DNA of 64,000 nt from Auanema rhodensis (lineage: Eukaryota > Nematoda > Chromadorea > Rhabditida > Rhabditidae): contig OZ059899.1 in the NCBI GenBank assembly GCA_964057225.1, positions 7,812,001-7,876,000 on the forward strand. Direction: 5' to 3'. Below are positions 1 to 14,089 of the stretch, piece after piece. The position numbers were made by a program, and so were the translations under genes. The stretch's first letter is position 1; the number at the start of each line of letters is the position of its first letter. The notes under the pieces were generated by a model that saw only the letters and a program-made list of their open reading frames with translations, was not told the origin of the DNA and searched no databases.

Positions 1-2753
1 CAAATAATACATTATATATTTATCAAAAAATGAATCTTTATGTTATACATTCTGATCTAAGTATTAACTTGTGGGCAGCCATATGCCGAGTGAGCATGAA
101 TGGCAAGCCGATCATTCCCACAAATCTAACTTGATGATTCCATTATTTTGTTTTTTTTTGCATCCTCGTTTCGTTTGATTCCAAAGATCAGATGTTTCTA
201 AAATTTAGAAGTTGACAACCTGACCCGAAGTGGAACACATTATAGAAAAGAATGTGTTGTTCTCTAACATTTCCTGAAAAGGTTCTCATGTTTCGAACCG
301 ATTCAAAATCTAAAAGGGAAACAAGCTAGAGAAACTAAAACCAAGCAAAATAATAGAAGAAACACAGAAAAAGATAGCAAAGAACATATATCTCAAGATA
401 CATCTACTTTGTGTGGACCGACATTCGGATCCTTTTCCCGCTCCCTATTTTTCTCTTTCTCTCTATAATACACATATACTCTTCGTATCTCCTTCTTTGT
501 CCTCCGTCCACATTTGCCTTTTAACTATGTAGATATCCATATCTTACAAGGCCTTATGGATAATAATAGCCTTATTCGATGGCATATTGTGGACAATGTC
601 TTCGTTGATGTCGAGACAGCTGTACGTTGAACAGCAGCAGGAAACTGACGACGACAACTACCGCGACAGCGACATCTCCGAACAACTATTATATTCTTCA
701 TCATCTCTATTCTCATATCAATCGAGCCTCTAATACTACAAACATAAAGAAAAAGATTTTAGAGAGCAAGGAAAATATGAATTTTAAGGTTATATATTAG
801 AAGTATAAACAGACATAAAATGAGAAATGTCATGCATAACTTCATCAATGAATTCCGTGAATATCTCATTTGTGCTATTTCAATAGTTTTGAAGCACTTT
901 GCGGCATGTACAACTCTTTTTTTTGTGATATTTTGAAGAAATGATGATGAAGCAATAAAAAAAACACAAATTTGAACAAAACGTAACAAACTGATTTTTG
1001 TATAGCTGAAAGCAAATTGATTTATCGTAAAAGCAGCCACATCAAAGATTGAAAATAATTTAATCAAAAACGTTTTTTTACGTTGTCAATGAAATTATTT
1101 GTGATTTTCAAAGTTTAAAACCTTTACTTTGCGAATATTATTTTTGTTAGTAAATCTTTTTTCAGATCATCTTCGTAATTTTATGGGAACCTTGTTTCCA
1201 ATAAGAAAAATTCTTTTAATTTAGAAAATCAGATAAATCTTTCCGATAGGCTGTTGAATATATCAATCTTTTTAGACAGATTTAAGGTTTGACAGCGGAA
1301 TAATAATGACGATTTTCTAGATGAAACTTCCTTTTTTTTTTTTTTTTTGAAAAAAAAAATGCTGCTTTTGCCTGGCTTCTATTTGTAAAATTTGAATTGA
1401 AATGTTCCATAATAATATCAGCAAATATAAGTAGAACAACAGGGTAAATGGGGTCAAATACTTGATCATTGATACTTGTCAAGCAAGCTTCTTCCTCTTT
1501 ATGTTTCAACTTGAGGTTAAATACTTCCTAATTTTTGAAAAAAAAGGGTCATACGGTATAGAAGTATTTTCAATAAGAGCGACTCAATTTCTTCAGATAA
1601 TCTCTGATAATTTAGAAAAAAAGTACTTTCATAGCAATTTCTATTTCCCAATAGAGCACACTTGTTTTAATTAACTTAATTTTTTTTTTGTAATTTTTTT
1701 CTGCAAAACTGGCCAATGAATTCATATTTGAAAGCTACAATATCAGTCATGTACACGTGAGAAAATGATATAATATAAATTTCTTCTATTTATTACATAT
1801 TTAGTTTTTATCATAAAAAAAAAGGAAATTACTTTTGTTCATAAGCTGCATTGATCAGCCATATGAAGTAGATTCTATTATTTTCCTTTTATAAAGTATC
1901 AAAAGGAATCATTCTATGATATTTAAAATTGATTATAATCAAATATATTGATGAAATAGTTCAATATAGAAAGAAAATCTTTTAAACCCTTGAGGTTTTG
2001 AATAAGAATACTATGTATGCATATGTAATCAAACACAACTAAGATATGTATATAATATTTCAAATATAATAAATAAACAAATAGAATTTTTTTCTAAATT
2101 TTAGAAAAATCAAAATATTTTTTATATATAAATGCTAAGTTATATGAAATTTGAACATTTCAAGTATATAGCAATTTTTTTTCTAAAATCTAGAAAGATA
2201 TCACTTAATATTTAGAATTTTTCATTCATTTACATTCTGTTTTAATGTTATTTATAAATTTAAACTATAAATAACTTTTTTTTTTCCATGAAAGGATTAT
2301 AATATTTCATATTACTACTGTTGATATTGAGATTGATTATAGAATTGAACTTTTATTCTTATCATGTAAATATACATACATATACCAATATCTAATATGT
2401 ATTTATATTATATGAAACACAATACATAATAGTTTTCAAAAACTATCTGAAAATAAAGAAAAATGATAATAAAATTATTTTATTAAAATACTGTATACAT
2501 ATAGATACATATAGTAATTATATAATAATTTAATTAATTAATATATTAATATATTGAATTATAATTAATTATTATTTAATCACTATATTCATATAAATGA
2601 TAAAATAAGTGCATTATTAACAAAAATGATCTATCTATGTGAAAGTTTGGTAAGGTTAAAATAATTTATAAATATATTTATATATAATATAGTAATTAAA
2701 ATGAAATATAATATAATATAAAATTTAAATTTATTTTATTTTATTATTTTAAT
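1..2753. other. Gene-poor AT-rich left flank
   Basis: No coding region could be supported. The stretch is mostly A/T-rich with long T and A runs. One GC-richer island lies near 600-690, with repeated CGACG words and a short open frame on the minus strand that shows no splice or domain support. Upstream non-coding exons or the promoter of the RapGAP-like gene that starts at about 2754 could lie here. Confidence 0.5.
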
Positions 2754-3797
2754 ATGTATTCTAATAATATTTATCAATTTAGCTCTCCTTCTGAAATGAA
2801 AGAAAGACGACTAAGATCATCAGTACGTCGAGAACAGTATTATGGAAGTGTAGAACTTGTGGTATCAGTTGATCCACGTGGACGTATACGAAATATTGGA
2901 CGATTTCGACTTGAACCTTCGTCTGACTTTCAAGCAGTTCGTTTTTTTTTCTTTTAATCTATCATCTCGTTAATACTTCCTCATTCCTTCTCCTGAACAT
3001 GAACATAATCATACTAAATGAAGCCTCTATAATCAATTGATTTCCGTTATATATACGTAAAACACGTGAAATGGATTATTTAATATAGAAAAGACATGTA
3101 GATTGGTTGATGATATCGTGGATTATAACAAAATTTAATTTATATATTTGAAATTCAGGATGCTCATATGCCAACGTCATCATCATCAATCGTTGTAGAG
3201 AATCCTCAAGAAGAAATGCGATGGTATTGGAAGTATTTTCTGGGAAATGGTTAATTATATTAATTATAACAAAATAATTTATCTAACTATTCTAGAACAT
3301 CAAAATTTTTCGGGAATTGACCCAACAACAAAATCGCCTTTCTTTCTTTCAATTATGGTGGAAGAAGAAATTGACGATAATAAACTATGTAGAGCTATAC
3401 TTTGGACACAAAAGGTTCTTATTTAAAAATAAAATGAATAATAAAGTTATAATAAATGTTAGGGCCCTCGTAGATTATGCGTACCTGTTCCACATGGTGG
3501 AAAAGCTCTAACAGCAAAAGCAATTCTTCAGTGAGTTTCCCATACTTCTATGAAAAATCCTAAACCTCATGCTTACAGTCGTTTCCCTGAAATGAGTGAT
3601 TACGCTCGACAACTTAAAGAAGTTACTAATCCAAAAATACAGAAAGAGCTAGTTGTATTAGAAGATCAGGAAGGTTCTGTTAACTGCAAAGTTGGAGTAA
3701 TATTCGCCTTGGGAGATCAGATATCAGATGCACAAATGTTCGGAAATGGTTTGTATTCCATATAATTAATAAAAACAAAATTATAGTTGTTATTATT

Positions 3798-3853
<56 letters not shown>

Positions 3854-6800
3854 GTTTAATTAATATTGTTTTAGAGCATGGCAATGAGCAATTTGAGAAA
3901 TTTTTAAAAATATTGGGACATCGAATTGAATTACAAGATTGGGGAAACTATCGCGGAGGACTTGACACAACAAGTATGTTTACAAAATAATTCAAAAAAA
4001 TATATCTTTGAGAAAATTTAAACAAAATTAAAGAAGAAAATATGTATATGTATATGAAATATATAATTTGTTTTAGCTAATTCAACTGGTCGCGAATCCG
4101 TTTATACGGCATTTGCTGGTCATGAAATCATGTTTCACGTTTCAACAATGCTTCCATACAGCCGAGAAAATGATCAACAGGTTTAATATTACAATACATT
4201 TTTTTATTTTGTTTTCAATATTAATTTGTTAAGATTGAAAGAAAACGTCATGTTGGTAATGATATAGTGAATATAGTATTTGAAGCCACAGATGATCCAC
4301 TACATCCATCATTTAGTCCAACAATGATGAAAAGCCATTTTACACGTATAATAATGATTTTCTTAGAAATTAAATTATTTTTTCAACTATTATAGATGTA
4401 TTTGCTGTAGTTACATATGAAGCTTCTACACATCTATGGAGATTATGGGTATATAGTGAAGAGAGTGTTCCTCCTTTTGGACCATCAATTCAACATCCAA
4501 ACACATTCTCTGATACAGCCGTGTTTCGTGAATTTCTTCTAACCAAACGTAAGCATTATATTCTTTTATTTAGAACTTTTAAACTTTTCAGTTATTAATG
4601 CTGAAAAGGCTGCTTTCAACGCTAAAGTATTTGTGGAAAAACGTCATCGAACAAACGATACATTATTAAAAGATATGTACATGGAATATATGAAAGATTG
4701 TCAAAAGGTTTATTTTTCTTTTATTTTAATAATTTTAATTTAAAATAAACATTAAAGGGTATAAATAAGATGACAGATACTGTAATTCGTCATCTTCGTT
4801 CACCTATTAGACGCGAAGCTCCACGTGAAACTGTGGACTTCTGTAAACTTGGTGAATTAATTAAGTTGGAAAAAATGTTGAGCGGTGATGTATCTGATTC
4901 AGTTAAAATGACAAGTATTTGTCGAAAACAGGTATGAATTATAAATTTAATTTAATTTTAAAGAAATCTTAAGCCATGGGAAAAAGAATTAATGATTCGA
5001 AACATACCATCATATGATATACTTGCATCTGATATATGGAAAGGTGTTGGTCTTCTTATATCATCAGAAGAACATGGAGTTGTTTTTGTGAATGAAGATA
5101 GAGCTACTCCTTTATTTGATAAAGATGTCAGGTACTACAGCTCATTGTGTAAAAATAATTTTTAATTCTTTTTTTTTTCTTAGAATTTATCAAATGTCTG
5201 TCTTAGATCACTTTGGTTTATTTATTGCTCGAATGGATAAAGGTTAGTTTTATTGTTTATTTTGTAATTAATTATAATATCTATACTATTCTTTAATTTT
5301 CTGATTTGATTAATATATTATATTTAGGCAAAGATTCATCTCTGATCGTTCTGGCCTTACCGGAACTGAGGAATGCTCTCCAAACCGGAAATACAATTCA
5401 GCGAAAGATCTGCCAAATGGCTAAAATACCGGGAACTAAAGGTAAATTTATTATTTTTATTATATACAAAATTTAAAAATATAATTAGGATGCCATTTCT
5501 TTGCTCCATCTGATGAATCAAGTTTACGCCTTAATATTGTGGCATGTGTTGGTAAAAAACTTTTATTACTACGCTGGACAATTGGACCAATAGTTAGATA
5601 TTCTGGAGTATTTCTTATCAATAATTTTACTATGCTTACCGTATGTTTAGAATAAGATAAAAATAAAAAATAAAAAATATTTAGTCACATCAATTGCCTG
5701 AAGAGCCAGTAAATATTTGTGTCTATGAAAAAGGATCATATCATCGAGTAGTCAAAGTTATTGCTTTAGCTAAAAATCACATATATATTGTTAATTTGAC
5801 GTAAGTTAATTATCTAACTATTATACATATATATGTATAAATAATATATTTTTAAGAGAAGGAACAGAAGAAATGATAAACTGTGATATTCCAAAAACTG
5901 AGAAAAGTCATATTAGAACAGCTTCTGATGGAGATAGTGATGAATTTATACTTTTACAATCAAGTAACGTTTTTTCAAAATAACTTATTTATTAAAATAA
6001 TTCTTCAGATCAAACATTGCATTTTGATCAACAAGATGGGCAATGGATACCAGAAAAAACATTTTGGTCTACAAGTTTAAATAATTTCTGTAAAATTTTT
6101 TTTTAAAAATATTGTTAAAATTCAATATTTAAGGTTTTCGTTTTCCTTTTATTATTGGTTTTGGTGAAGATTTGATTGAGATTCGTTTAGCTGTGAATGG
6201 AAATTTATTGGCATCAATGTATATGCCGAGTGTTCGTTTATTATCTGATAAAGTATGTTTTAATAATTAATTATAAAATTAATTTGATATTTTGTTTAAG
6301 AATGATATTGTATTTTCTGTTGAACGGCCATTCTCAGCAGCTATTTCAACAAATCGAGGATCATTAATCAGAAAAAAGGATAATGAAAATAAAAGGTTTG
6401 TTGATTTACGATCTTAATTTATAATTCTATTTTTTTAATTTTAATGAATCATTACATTTAAATATTTTATAGTCGATGGGACGTTTACCGGTTTAAACAT
6501 CAAGAGCTTGTATCTGTAGCTAAAGATCGTGATGGCAATAGACCTGGTGGACAAACTCCAAATGTAAGAAATTAACAAAATACAATCTTCATTTCGATAA
6601 AATTCTGATCTAGATTATTCGAAAAGAACCAGCTATTCAAGCTGTATATGAGACTGATTCTCCAACTTATCTTGGCTCGATTGAACATGCTGCATGCTTT
6701 GGCTCAGAATGCAGGTAACAGACAATGTTGTATTAGCCCTTACGCAGAGTAATTTTGAGCCATTTTAGTGTTGAAGTTCATCCTGAATCAGGTTTCATAT

Positions 6801-6859
6801 CGCGAGATGTTAGTAACAAGTCATCAGATGAATTTGAGCTTGAAGAATATCATCTTTAA
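2754..6859 (+). CDS. RapGAP and CNH domain protein, GARNL3-like
   Basis: Predicted GTPase-activating protein for Rap-type small GTPases with a C-terminal citron-homology (CNH) region, like vertebrate GARNL3. I read 23 exons joined in one frame, giving 890 residues from the ATG at 2754, or 876 from the ATG at 2796, which lies just after an acceptor-like AG (2781-2782). The RapGAP core is clear. It has [18 protein letters not shown], then [14 protein letters not shown], then [13 protein letters not shown], whose Asn is the family's catalytic 'Asn thumb', and a following HVFAVV strand (about residues 225-330). The second half ([14 protein letters not shown] onward to about residue 850) reads as the CNH beta-propeller. 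Six of the 22 introns end in AAG rather than TAG or CAG. The 3' end converges on the astacin gene. The family call is firm; the start is uncertain. Confidence 0.85.
3801..3851. repeat. (TA)n microsatellite in an intron
   Basis: An almost perfect run of TA dinucleotides of about 50 bp lies inside the intron that separates two RapGAP-region exons of the GARNL3-like gene. Its length is likely variable between individuals. Confidence 0.9.
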
Positions 6860-7541
6860 AGATTCAAAATAATCTGAATCACAATTCTCTTGTCATTGAA
6901 TAATTCACATCGCACGTGTCGTTTGTATGAAAATAATTATGAAAAGAAACAGAGAGAGAGAGAATGAGAGAGAGGGACCAAAATCGGATATTTGAAAAAC
7001 AAAAAAAAAATATATTAAAATATTTCTAATATATGTGTTATATTGTCGAACTATAAATAAAAAATTAACTTAATATAAAAAACTTTTTATTAAAAAAAAG
7101 AAGAAATATAAACTTCTATACCAAAAATGAAAGATATCAAAAAATCTTTTTAATACAATGAGCAAATATCAAAACAAATTTATAAAAATCTGAATTATTA
7201 CTGATACTATCTAAGATATTCTTCAAATTTTTAGTATTATATCGAGACCATATTCTAAGATGAACATATGAATGTATGTGACAAGTCGTTTGGAATACAA
7301 ATTATAATGATTTAAATATATAATTATATTGAAATACCTAACGAATAGTCTTATGGTCTTTGTTAATTTTTTTAAAAAGAGAAAATGACAAATAGTTTGT
7401 TGATTTATGGTCTAAAAGGTATAAGAAGAATAGAAATCTTATTTTTTGTCTAAAATATCTAAAATAACTTATTTGTCATCTTAAATTTAAGATAATAAGA
7501 ATATTCTTATTCAATTTTTTGTTTGAAAAATAGATACTTTT
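6860..7541. other. Convergent 3' region
   Basis: A/T-rich spacer between the stop of the GARNL3-like gene on plus and the stop of the astacin gene on minus. It should hold the 3' UTRs of both. A short GAGA run is at 6951-6973 and AATAAA-type words occur near 7055. No gene seen. Confidence 0.6.
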
Positions 7542-10500
7542 CTAATTTTTATAACAATATCCGCCACTTAAATAGTAGCCAGTACAGCATGATGGTTCAT
7601 TATCTGCTCTTTGAATCGGTAAACTTTCACTTTGAGGTGGTGAATTTTCTGGAGCCCATCCAAGATGAATGGATAAGAGATTAGTTGGACATTCATATGT
7701 GAATTTCCTTTAAAAATTTGTTTTTATAAATGGAATGTTGAAACAAGAAACATACTTTTCACAGATAGCTCCGTTTGCAATAGCTTGACGTTTTCCACGT
7801 GTTACTGTATTATAGAAAATTTGTGGAGGATAACGCTTGATTATGCGTCCAGGAGAATTGAGAACTTGTCTATGAGCACATTTTGCTGAAATTATTGACA
7901 AATATTTTAAATTTATGATATTCGGTATACTATGCTGATGTTGATGTTGTCTAGCTTGTGGTTGGCTTTGGGGAACTGGTACAGTAGCATTATGAGTTCC
8001 AGGATCACGTGGAATAGGTAAAAGACTATTTTCAATATTTGGACTTGATTGTGATGGATCAGATTGCCCAAAACGAAGCTTTTGCATCAGATCACATGGT
8101 AATACAATGCGACCATTACATAAGCGATTACTTGTTGAAGCTGGACAAGCCTGCTGATTACAAGTAACTGATTGAACGCTATATCCACTGAAAATCGAAT
8201 ACCATATTTGTAAATCTTTCCATTTTGAAAGCTTACTTGCAGTATCCATTTCCTCCATAACATCCACGAACACGTTGACGTGTTCCACAACCACCACATG
8301 GCTTTGTACATTGAGTCCATGCTCCCCAGATTCCCCAGTTTCCTGTGGCAGTTGGAGGATAAGTAATCTATATATTATATTATTACAATCAATACTTTAG
8401 AAAGTAGTCTTACAGGTGCTTGAGTAGTAGGTTGCACAGTGGTTGGAGAGTTTGTTGATGGATAAACAGTCTGAGGTCTTACAGTTGTATATGTTGGAGA
8501 TCCAACTGAAGTATTTTAATATATAATAAATAAAAAAATATTATTTTACAGTATTTATATTGAATTGTAAAGCCATGATATCCATTTGATACAGTTGAAG
8601 AACCTCTCATGATCAATACAATATCATCTCCTTCTGACACCAAAGAAGTTGCAGGAACTTTGCAGCATAAATGACTTCCTGCAAATATTTGAAAAAAAAA
8701 ATAATTTTACGAGCTCATCTAACCTGTTGAACTTTTAGCTTTCAATGTCTTAAGTTCGACATAACTTGAACATGAATCAGTACATGGGAAGTTAATATTA
8801 GAGAAAGCAACTTGAATACGTTGTCCAGCTGGTGACTGAAATATTTTATTTTGAAACCAAAATTGTTTTTTATGAATTAAAAAATACTTTTATTCTCCAA
8901 ACACAGTTCATATTTGCTGTAAGAAGTGGACTTTTGAATGTTTGGAAAGCATCAGTAGCATCAAGATTGCCACCACAATTAGCTAAAAATAGAATAATTT
9001 ACATACATTTCACTAAATACTTTTTAAAAAAATTTTTAATAAAAAATTAAAAGATACTTGGCTCAACACGATCACATAAAGTTCCTCCATATCCAGTTGG
9101 ACATTTGCATTTTTGACAATTATTAGGATCAGTATATCCTTCATTGAAGCAATTTAATTTTACAGGACAAATTTCTTAATAAAAATTATAATTTTTAAAA
9201 TAAAAATGAAATTAGATACTTGAGCAATAACGAAGATTAACCATTTTAGCATCTTTAAAAGAAATGCCTTCTCTTTGTCCAATTGTTTGTTGATAATTAG
9301 GATCCCTCGTCTTAATAGTATCACTGTAAAATATAATTTTTGATTTAGTTTTTGAAAAATTAAAAAAAAAAACTTACTAAGACCAGTTTGTAGTAAATGA
9401 TTTTGGTCCGTAATGCATGACAGATCCATAATCATAAATCTGGCCCATATTATCACTTGTAGCACTGGATCTTTTTTCAAAATTACCTTCAGTTCCCTGG
9501 AAAATTAATTTTTTTAAATATAAAATTATATTTATAACTCACCCTAATTATGAAGTTAGTATTCAAAGAGACATACTGATCACGATCATCACGAGATTGC
9601 TCATGCCAAAGTCCGAGTGCATGTAGAGTTTCATGAGCAACAATACCAACCTTAAATTAAATTATCAACATATTTTTTCTAAACAAATTATATAATATAA
9701 GTAAAATAAACATACAGAAACACATCCATATCCAATTGAAACTTGTTGTTTTCCTCCTATTCTTCCAACATTAGACCAACAACCATTTCCTTGGAAAAAT
9801 CGAAGTCCATCTCTGAAAATATAACATTCAAGAATAAATCTAAGAAAATTAAATTATTTTTTGATAATGAAAATATTATTTAAATACAAAGAAAGATATT
9901 CATACCCTGCACCGTTTTCAAGGAAACGCATACATGTTTCAGTTTCAATATGATTTAAAGCTCTTCGAATTGTTCTTTGCCATGTAGCTTAAAATTAAAT
10001 TATTTAAAAACAAACTTATTTATAAGGATTTTTTACCATCATTATAACTTAATATATATGGAATAGTTGTTGATTTCCAAAAGTTATTTGGATTAGGAAG
10101 AGCTTGTCGTTTTCCGCGCTGATTACGGAAGCTGCTCTTTTCAGACAATAATGATTCTGCTTGAGGTAAAGAAAGAATGATATCGTTTTCGAAGACTTCT
10201 TCCCAGATTTTACGATTAGCAGTAGCTTCAGTACCATCATCTCCTAAAGCTACGGCAGCTTTTTCAATTTCTTCAGGATTCTGAAAAAGATGATTATCAA
10301 AATTGGGAATTAGGTTAAGAATATCTTACATAGTCATGTCCGAATCGACGAGCAGATCGACGATAAAATTCACGTAATAATTCTTTTACATGTGCATAAT
10401 CGTTAACAACATCATTAGCAATTAACTTAAATAAATTATTATAAATATATAATTTTCTTTTAAAAAAATTTTTTTTTGAAATAATATCTTATATAAATAA

Positions 10501-10562
10501 AAACAAACATTTTTTCCTTCTGCAATAGTCAGAAATACCAGTAAGAGGGTTAGTTTTCTCAT
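7542..10562 (-). CDS. Secreted astacin metalloprotease with EGF, CUB and TSP1
   Basis: Zinc endopeptidase of the nematode NAS family, group V architecture (the group of the C. elegans hatching and moulting proteases), about 700 residues in roughly 16 exons. In order: signal peptide [16 protein letters not shown]; prodomain with an RGKR site ([10 protein letters not shown]); astacin domain with the zinc motif [13 protein letters not shown] and the Met-turn SVMHYGP; an EGF-like segment ([17 protein letters not shown]...GTLC); a CUB domain beginning NCGGNLDA; a Thr/Pro-rich linker; and a thrombospondin type 1 repeat ([26 protein letters not shown]). After the TSP1 comes an extension of about 200 residues that is Gln/Pro/His-rich, contains a second RGKRQA site, and ends in a six-Cys tail (..CAH..CEK..YEC..CCTGYY..YC). 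All zinc ligands are intact. The exact C. elegans counterpart is not resolved. Confidence 0.9.
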
Positions 10563-13500
10563 TCCCTTAAAAAAAAAAGCTTTACAACTTTTCTATTTCT
10601 AAATATAAATATTAACGAGAAAAAACGAAAAAATGTTGTCAATGAAGAGAAGGTGTGATATTTCAAATTTTAAAAAAATCTGAATTTAAGTAGTCTAATC
10701 GGATACTGTACTTTTTCTTCTCCGCCTACCTGAGGACATTTGATCTCAAATAAATCATCAAGGACATATGAGGTTATACACATATGTTCTTAACAATAAA
10801 ATATAGAAAAAAGGATTAAATGATGAATAATTCAATATGATTGGATGAAACTTATAAGAAGAATATGAACATATAACTCTCTATAGTCAAAAAAAAAGTA
10901 AAAAAGATTGTGATTGAAAATAAAACTAAATAAACGAATAGAATAAAGATGGAACATAAGGAACTAGCAATATTCTTTTTTGAAAACTCATCAAATGGAA
11001 ACATTTTCATCCTTATGTAGTGGAAATTTAGCGTAAACCTATCCAAAAATTAATCCTTTTACGAGAGAAAGACGTTAACCATATCACAAGATTTTTTTTG
11101 TAATTTTTGTTAAAAGTTTCAATGAACTTATCATTTCGGAACTAAGAAAATCATTTAATCTAATTATTTCAAATGTCTAGACTAAGTCAAGAGCTTCAAT
11201 TATTTAGATGATAAGAATAAAAAAAATGATTTTGCGAAATAAATTGAACAGATGAAGAATACGAATTTGAAAAAATAATGTATATGGTCTCTGTTTTGTT
11301 AGAGTCTCAATTTTCTTGAATATATGGTTCATTCACCAAAAAAAAACGATGAAAACGGATGAAAATCGGTTTCTTTTCAAAAGAAAAAGTACAAGCAACT
11401 GAATAATCTTTCTTACGTTCCTTATATAGTTTTCAGAATAATATTTATATTTATAATTTGTCTTGGTAGTTTAAAATTCCACTTGACCATCATATAGTCA
11501 TACCTCCTCATTTTTTCGAAACCAATTATGTAGGTCTGTGCTCGATACGGCTAATCGCTTTCTCAAAACATTAAATAGCTAGGCTAAACCCAAGAGAATG
11601 AATTTGTGCCAAATACGTCAACTAATAGAAATAAAAAACCTTGTATGAATCAGCTAATCAAATTTTTGAAGTTATCATAAAATTATAAAATATTCAAAGA
11701 AAAAATAGAAAAAAATAGGTTCGAATGATTCAAAGCTGATGTTGAAATGATCATGTAGTCATCGGAATGATATAATAGACATAAGATGTATGAGACATGC
11801 CCTTATTAGAAGGACATGAACCAGAAAAAACCGGACAAACTGTTGATTCTGTTAAAATTTTCGAGAGGAAGTAACAACAATTTTGTAACAGCCTAACAAG
11901 GTACCAAATCAGATTATAGTTGTTTCACTTTGAAACCAAATAAGGTCATCTTTTTAAACGGTCATTCAATCGTTTTATATATTCTATAAAATAAAAATAT
12001 ATTATAAGTATAAAAATTCATTAAAATATTTAATTTTTTGATAAAACCAATAAATCAATAATATTATTAAATGAATATTAACTAAAAAGCTATGGTTTAT
12101 ACTATATCAAAATCACATCCCTTCTACATTCTTTACATCTTTTATAAAATATTTTACATAATTAGAATAATAAAATATTCTTTTTATTACTAAATATATG
12201 TATATTCACATTATGATTTTGATATCTTTTTCAAAATTTGAAAAAAATTCGTATCTTTCTATATTTGTATTTGAACTCTGGTCCATTACCGCGCAAGAAG
12301 AAGCTATCAGATTTCAACCTAAATTTAACCTTGAATTAACAGCTCTTTTCACGGATTTAACACTAATTTTAGTTGACTTATACGGAAATTAATCTGGGAC
12401 CCTTCTGTAAAAATTGCTAATTCGAATTAGAAAAAGGTGTCAATAGTTCCTAAATTCAAAAAAATTGTGTTTAGTCTCTCACCTGAAACATTAACTGGTT
12501 ATCTTCCTAAAATTAAAAAAAAAGGAAAATAATAAGAATAGCAATTCAGTGCCATCTGATTAAAAAAATTCAAACATTTTAAAAATGAAGAAAAGATGTT
12601 TCTTCAAGAATTCAATGAAAAAAGCATGACTTTGAAAATTAGAAATTGTCCTGAATGCAAAACTGAAGATTTGATGTCTAAGATAAGTTTGTTGAAACTT
12701 TTTTTGAAAACATCAGCCTCAGAAACTAATTGTCAGTGACCCTAATTTGTTGTCACTAGGTTCTAAAAGAATAAAACTTATGTAATGAAAAGTGCAAAAA
12801 CCGTTCAAAAGTGACTATGTATTGTGCAAAAAGAAAAAGAAATATCGCAAAGCTGTGTAGAATTTTGACAATTGGAAAAAAGATATTGAAGAACATCCAA
12901 CATAAATCATATCATAAACGGTATAAAAGCTATCAATTTGATTGAATTGTAAGGAAGCAGCTTGAATTGCAGTCAACAATGATTTCTTTACAATCTTTCT
13001 GACATCACTCATTCAAATGTTTTTTTCTTCAAACAAACTTTTTATTCGATTGATATATATGTTTCTTTTATACATTATTATCGTTTTCTGTTCACAAAAA
13101 AAAAAGAAATGTTTTATCTTATTGCCATATTAGACAAATTAGGCCATAGATTCTGCCAGACCACCCGTATAATGCAGTTGCAGGTCGAAATACATACTAT
13201 AGAAGATGAGTCGACAACCACGACTACGACGTTGACAGAGTTGTTGGCGCACGAAGATGTTTGAACACATGAATCGGTGAAGTCAAACTATTCAGATGAA
13301 TCCTTGTCCTAATCGGTTAATGTCATTGAGATCCTAAGGTTTCGAAAAAGATAGATTGAAACAGTGGAATGTGAAGCTTTTTTTCTTTGTCTTAAAGTAT
13401 GAAAAAAATTTTCTAATTTTCTAAGAATGAAATTAAAAAATAGATCATGTTATCCATTGATTTCCTAAATTCATTTGCACATATTTTATGAAAATTATCA

Positions 13501-13635
13501 AATGATTATCATATGTTCAAATATTTATTACAATAATTTTATAAAAACGTTAATATTTTAAATTAAAATGTATATAATTTAAATAAAAAATAATTAAATT
13601 ATGACACAACAGATAATCTTTTAGATTTAAATCCT
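10563..13635. other. Intergenic region, no gene supported
   Basis: About 3 kb, the likely promoter side of the astacin gene. Only short unsupported frames are present. One GC-richer island at about 13140-13330 has several CGACG words and a 31-codon open frame starting near 13170. I see no splice structure or recognisable domain. Confidence 0.5.
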
Positions 13636-14089
13636 TTACTGTGATGGTATTATATGTGTACGAATACAAATAATAAATAATATTATACAAAATATTGATA
13701 TAGCTATAGATATAAGGAATATTAAGCCTACTCCAACTTGAAGATACATACGTCGAGCATGAGCAGCATACACTAAAATGAATAAAGATGAAAAAAAACA
13801 CTTTAACTATAAGATATAATGTAAAACCTTGACGTTGAAAATAGACTGGTTCAGTTAGGCTACGTAGTAAATATTGCTGAGTTTGTATATTATCTGTTGG
13901 TGTACGAATAGTTTTTGGAAGATCCTTCTTCGCATTTTCATGAGAGGACGCTGTTGACGTTTTCGTCTCAACTTCATGAACAGTATTTTCATTGCTATAC
14001 ATATAGAATAATACATATTATTTAATTAAATATTATATATTTATAGTTAATATAATATAAAAATAATAAATATTAATTTACCTTATCAT
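13636..14089 (-). CDS. Small single-pass membrane protein, unrecognised
   Basis: Three-exon model of 103 residues. Exon 1 is only ATGATAAG (14082-14089). Its GTAAAT donor and a TATAG acceptor join in frame to SNENTVHEVETK; a second intron follows YFQRQ. An alternative start (MYS) lies just before the first acceptor. The N-terminal 60 residues are hydrophilic and Ser/Thr/Gln-rich. Then comes a short basic stretch (AAHARRMYLQ) followed by a hydrophobic segment of about 27 residues (VGVGLIFLISIAIS... to about residue 95) and a tail of under ten residues. It looks like a tail-anchored or type II membrane protein. No family was recognised. The splice phases and the long hydrophobic run make it more likely real than chance. 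Confidence 0.55.

Noticed and set aside
8425-8445. let-7-like string (GAGTAGTAGGTTGCACA)
   Set aside because: It lies in a coding exon of the astacin linker ([10 protein letters not shown] on the other strand), has a seed mismatch and no hairpin.
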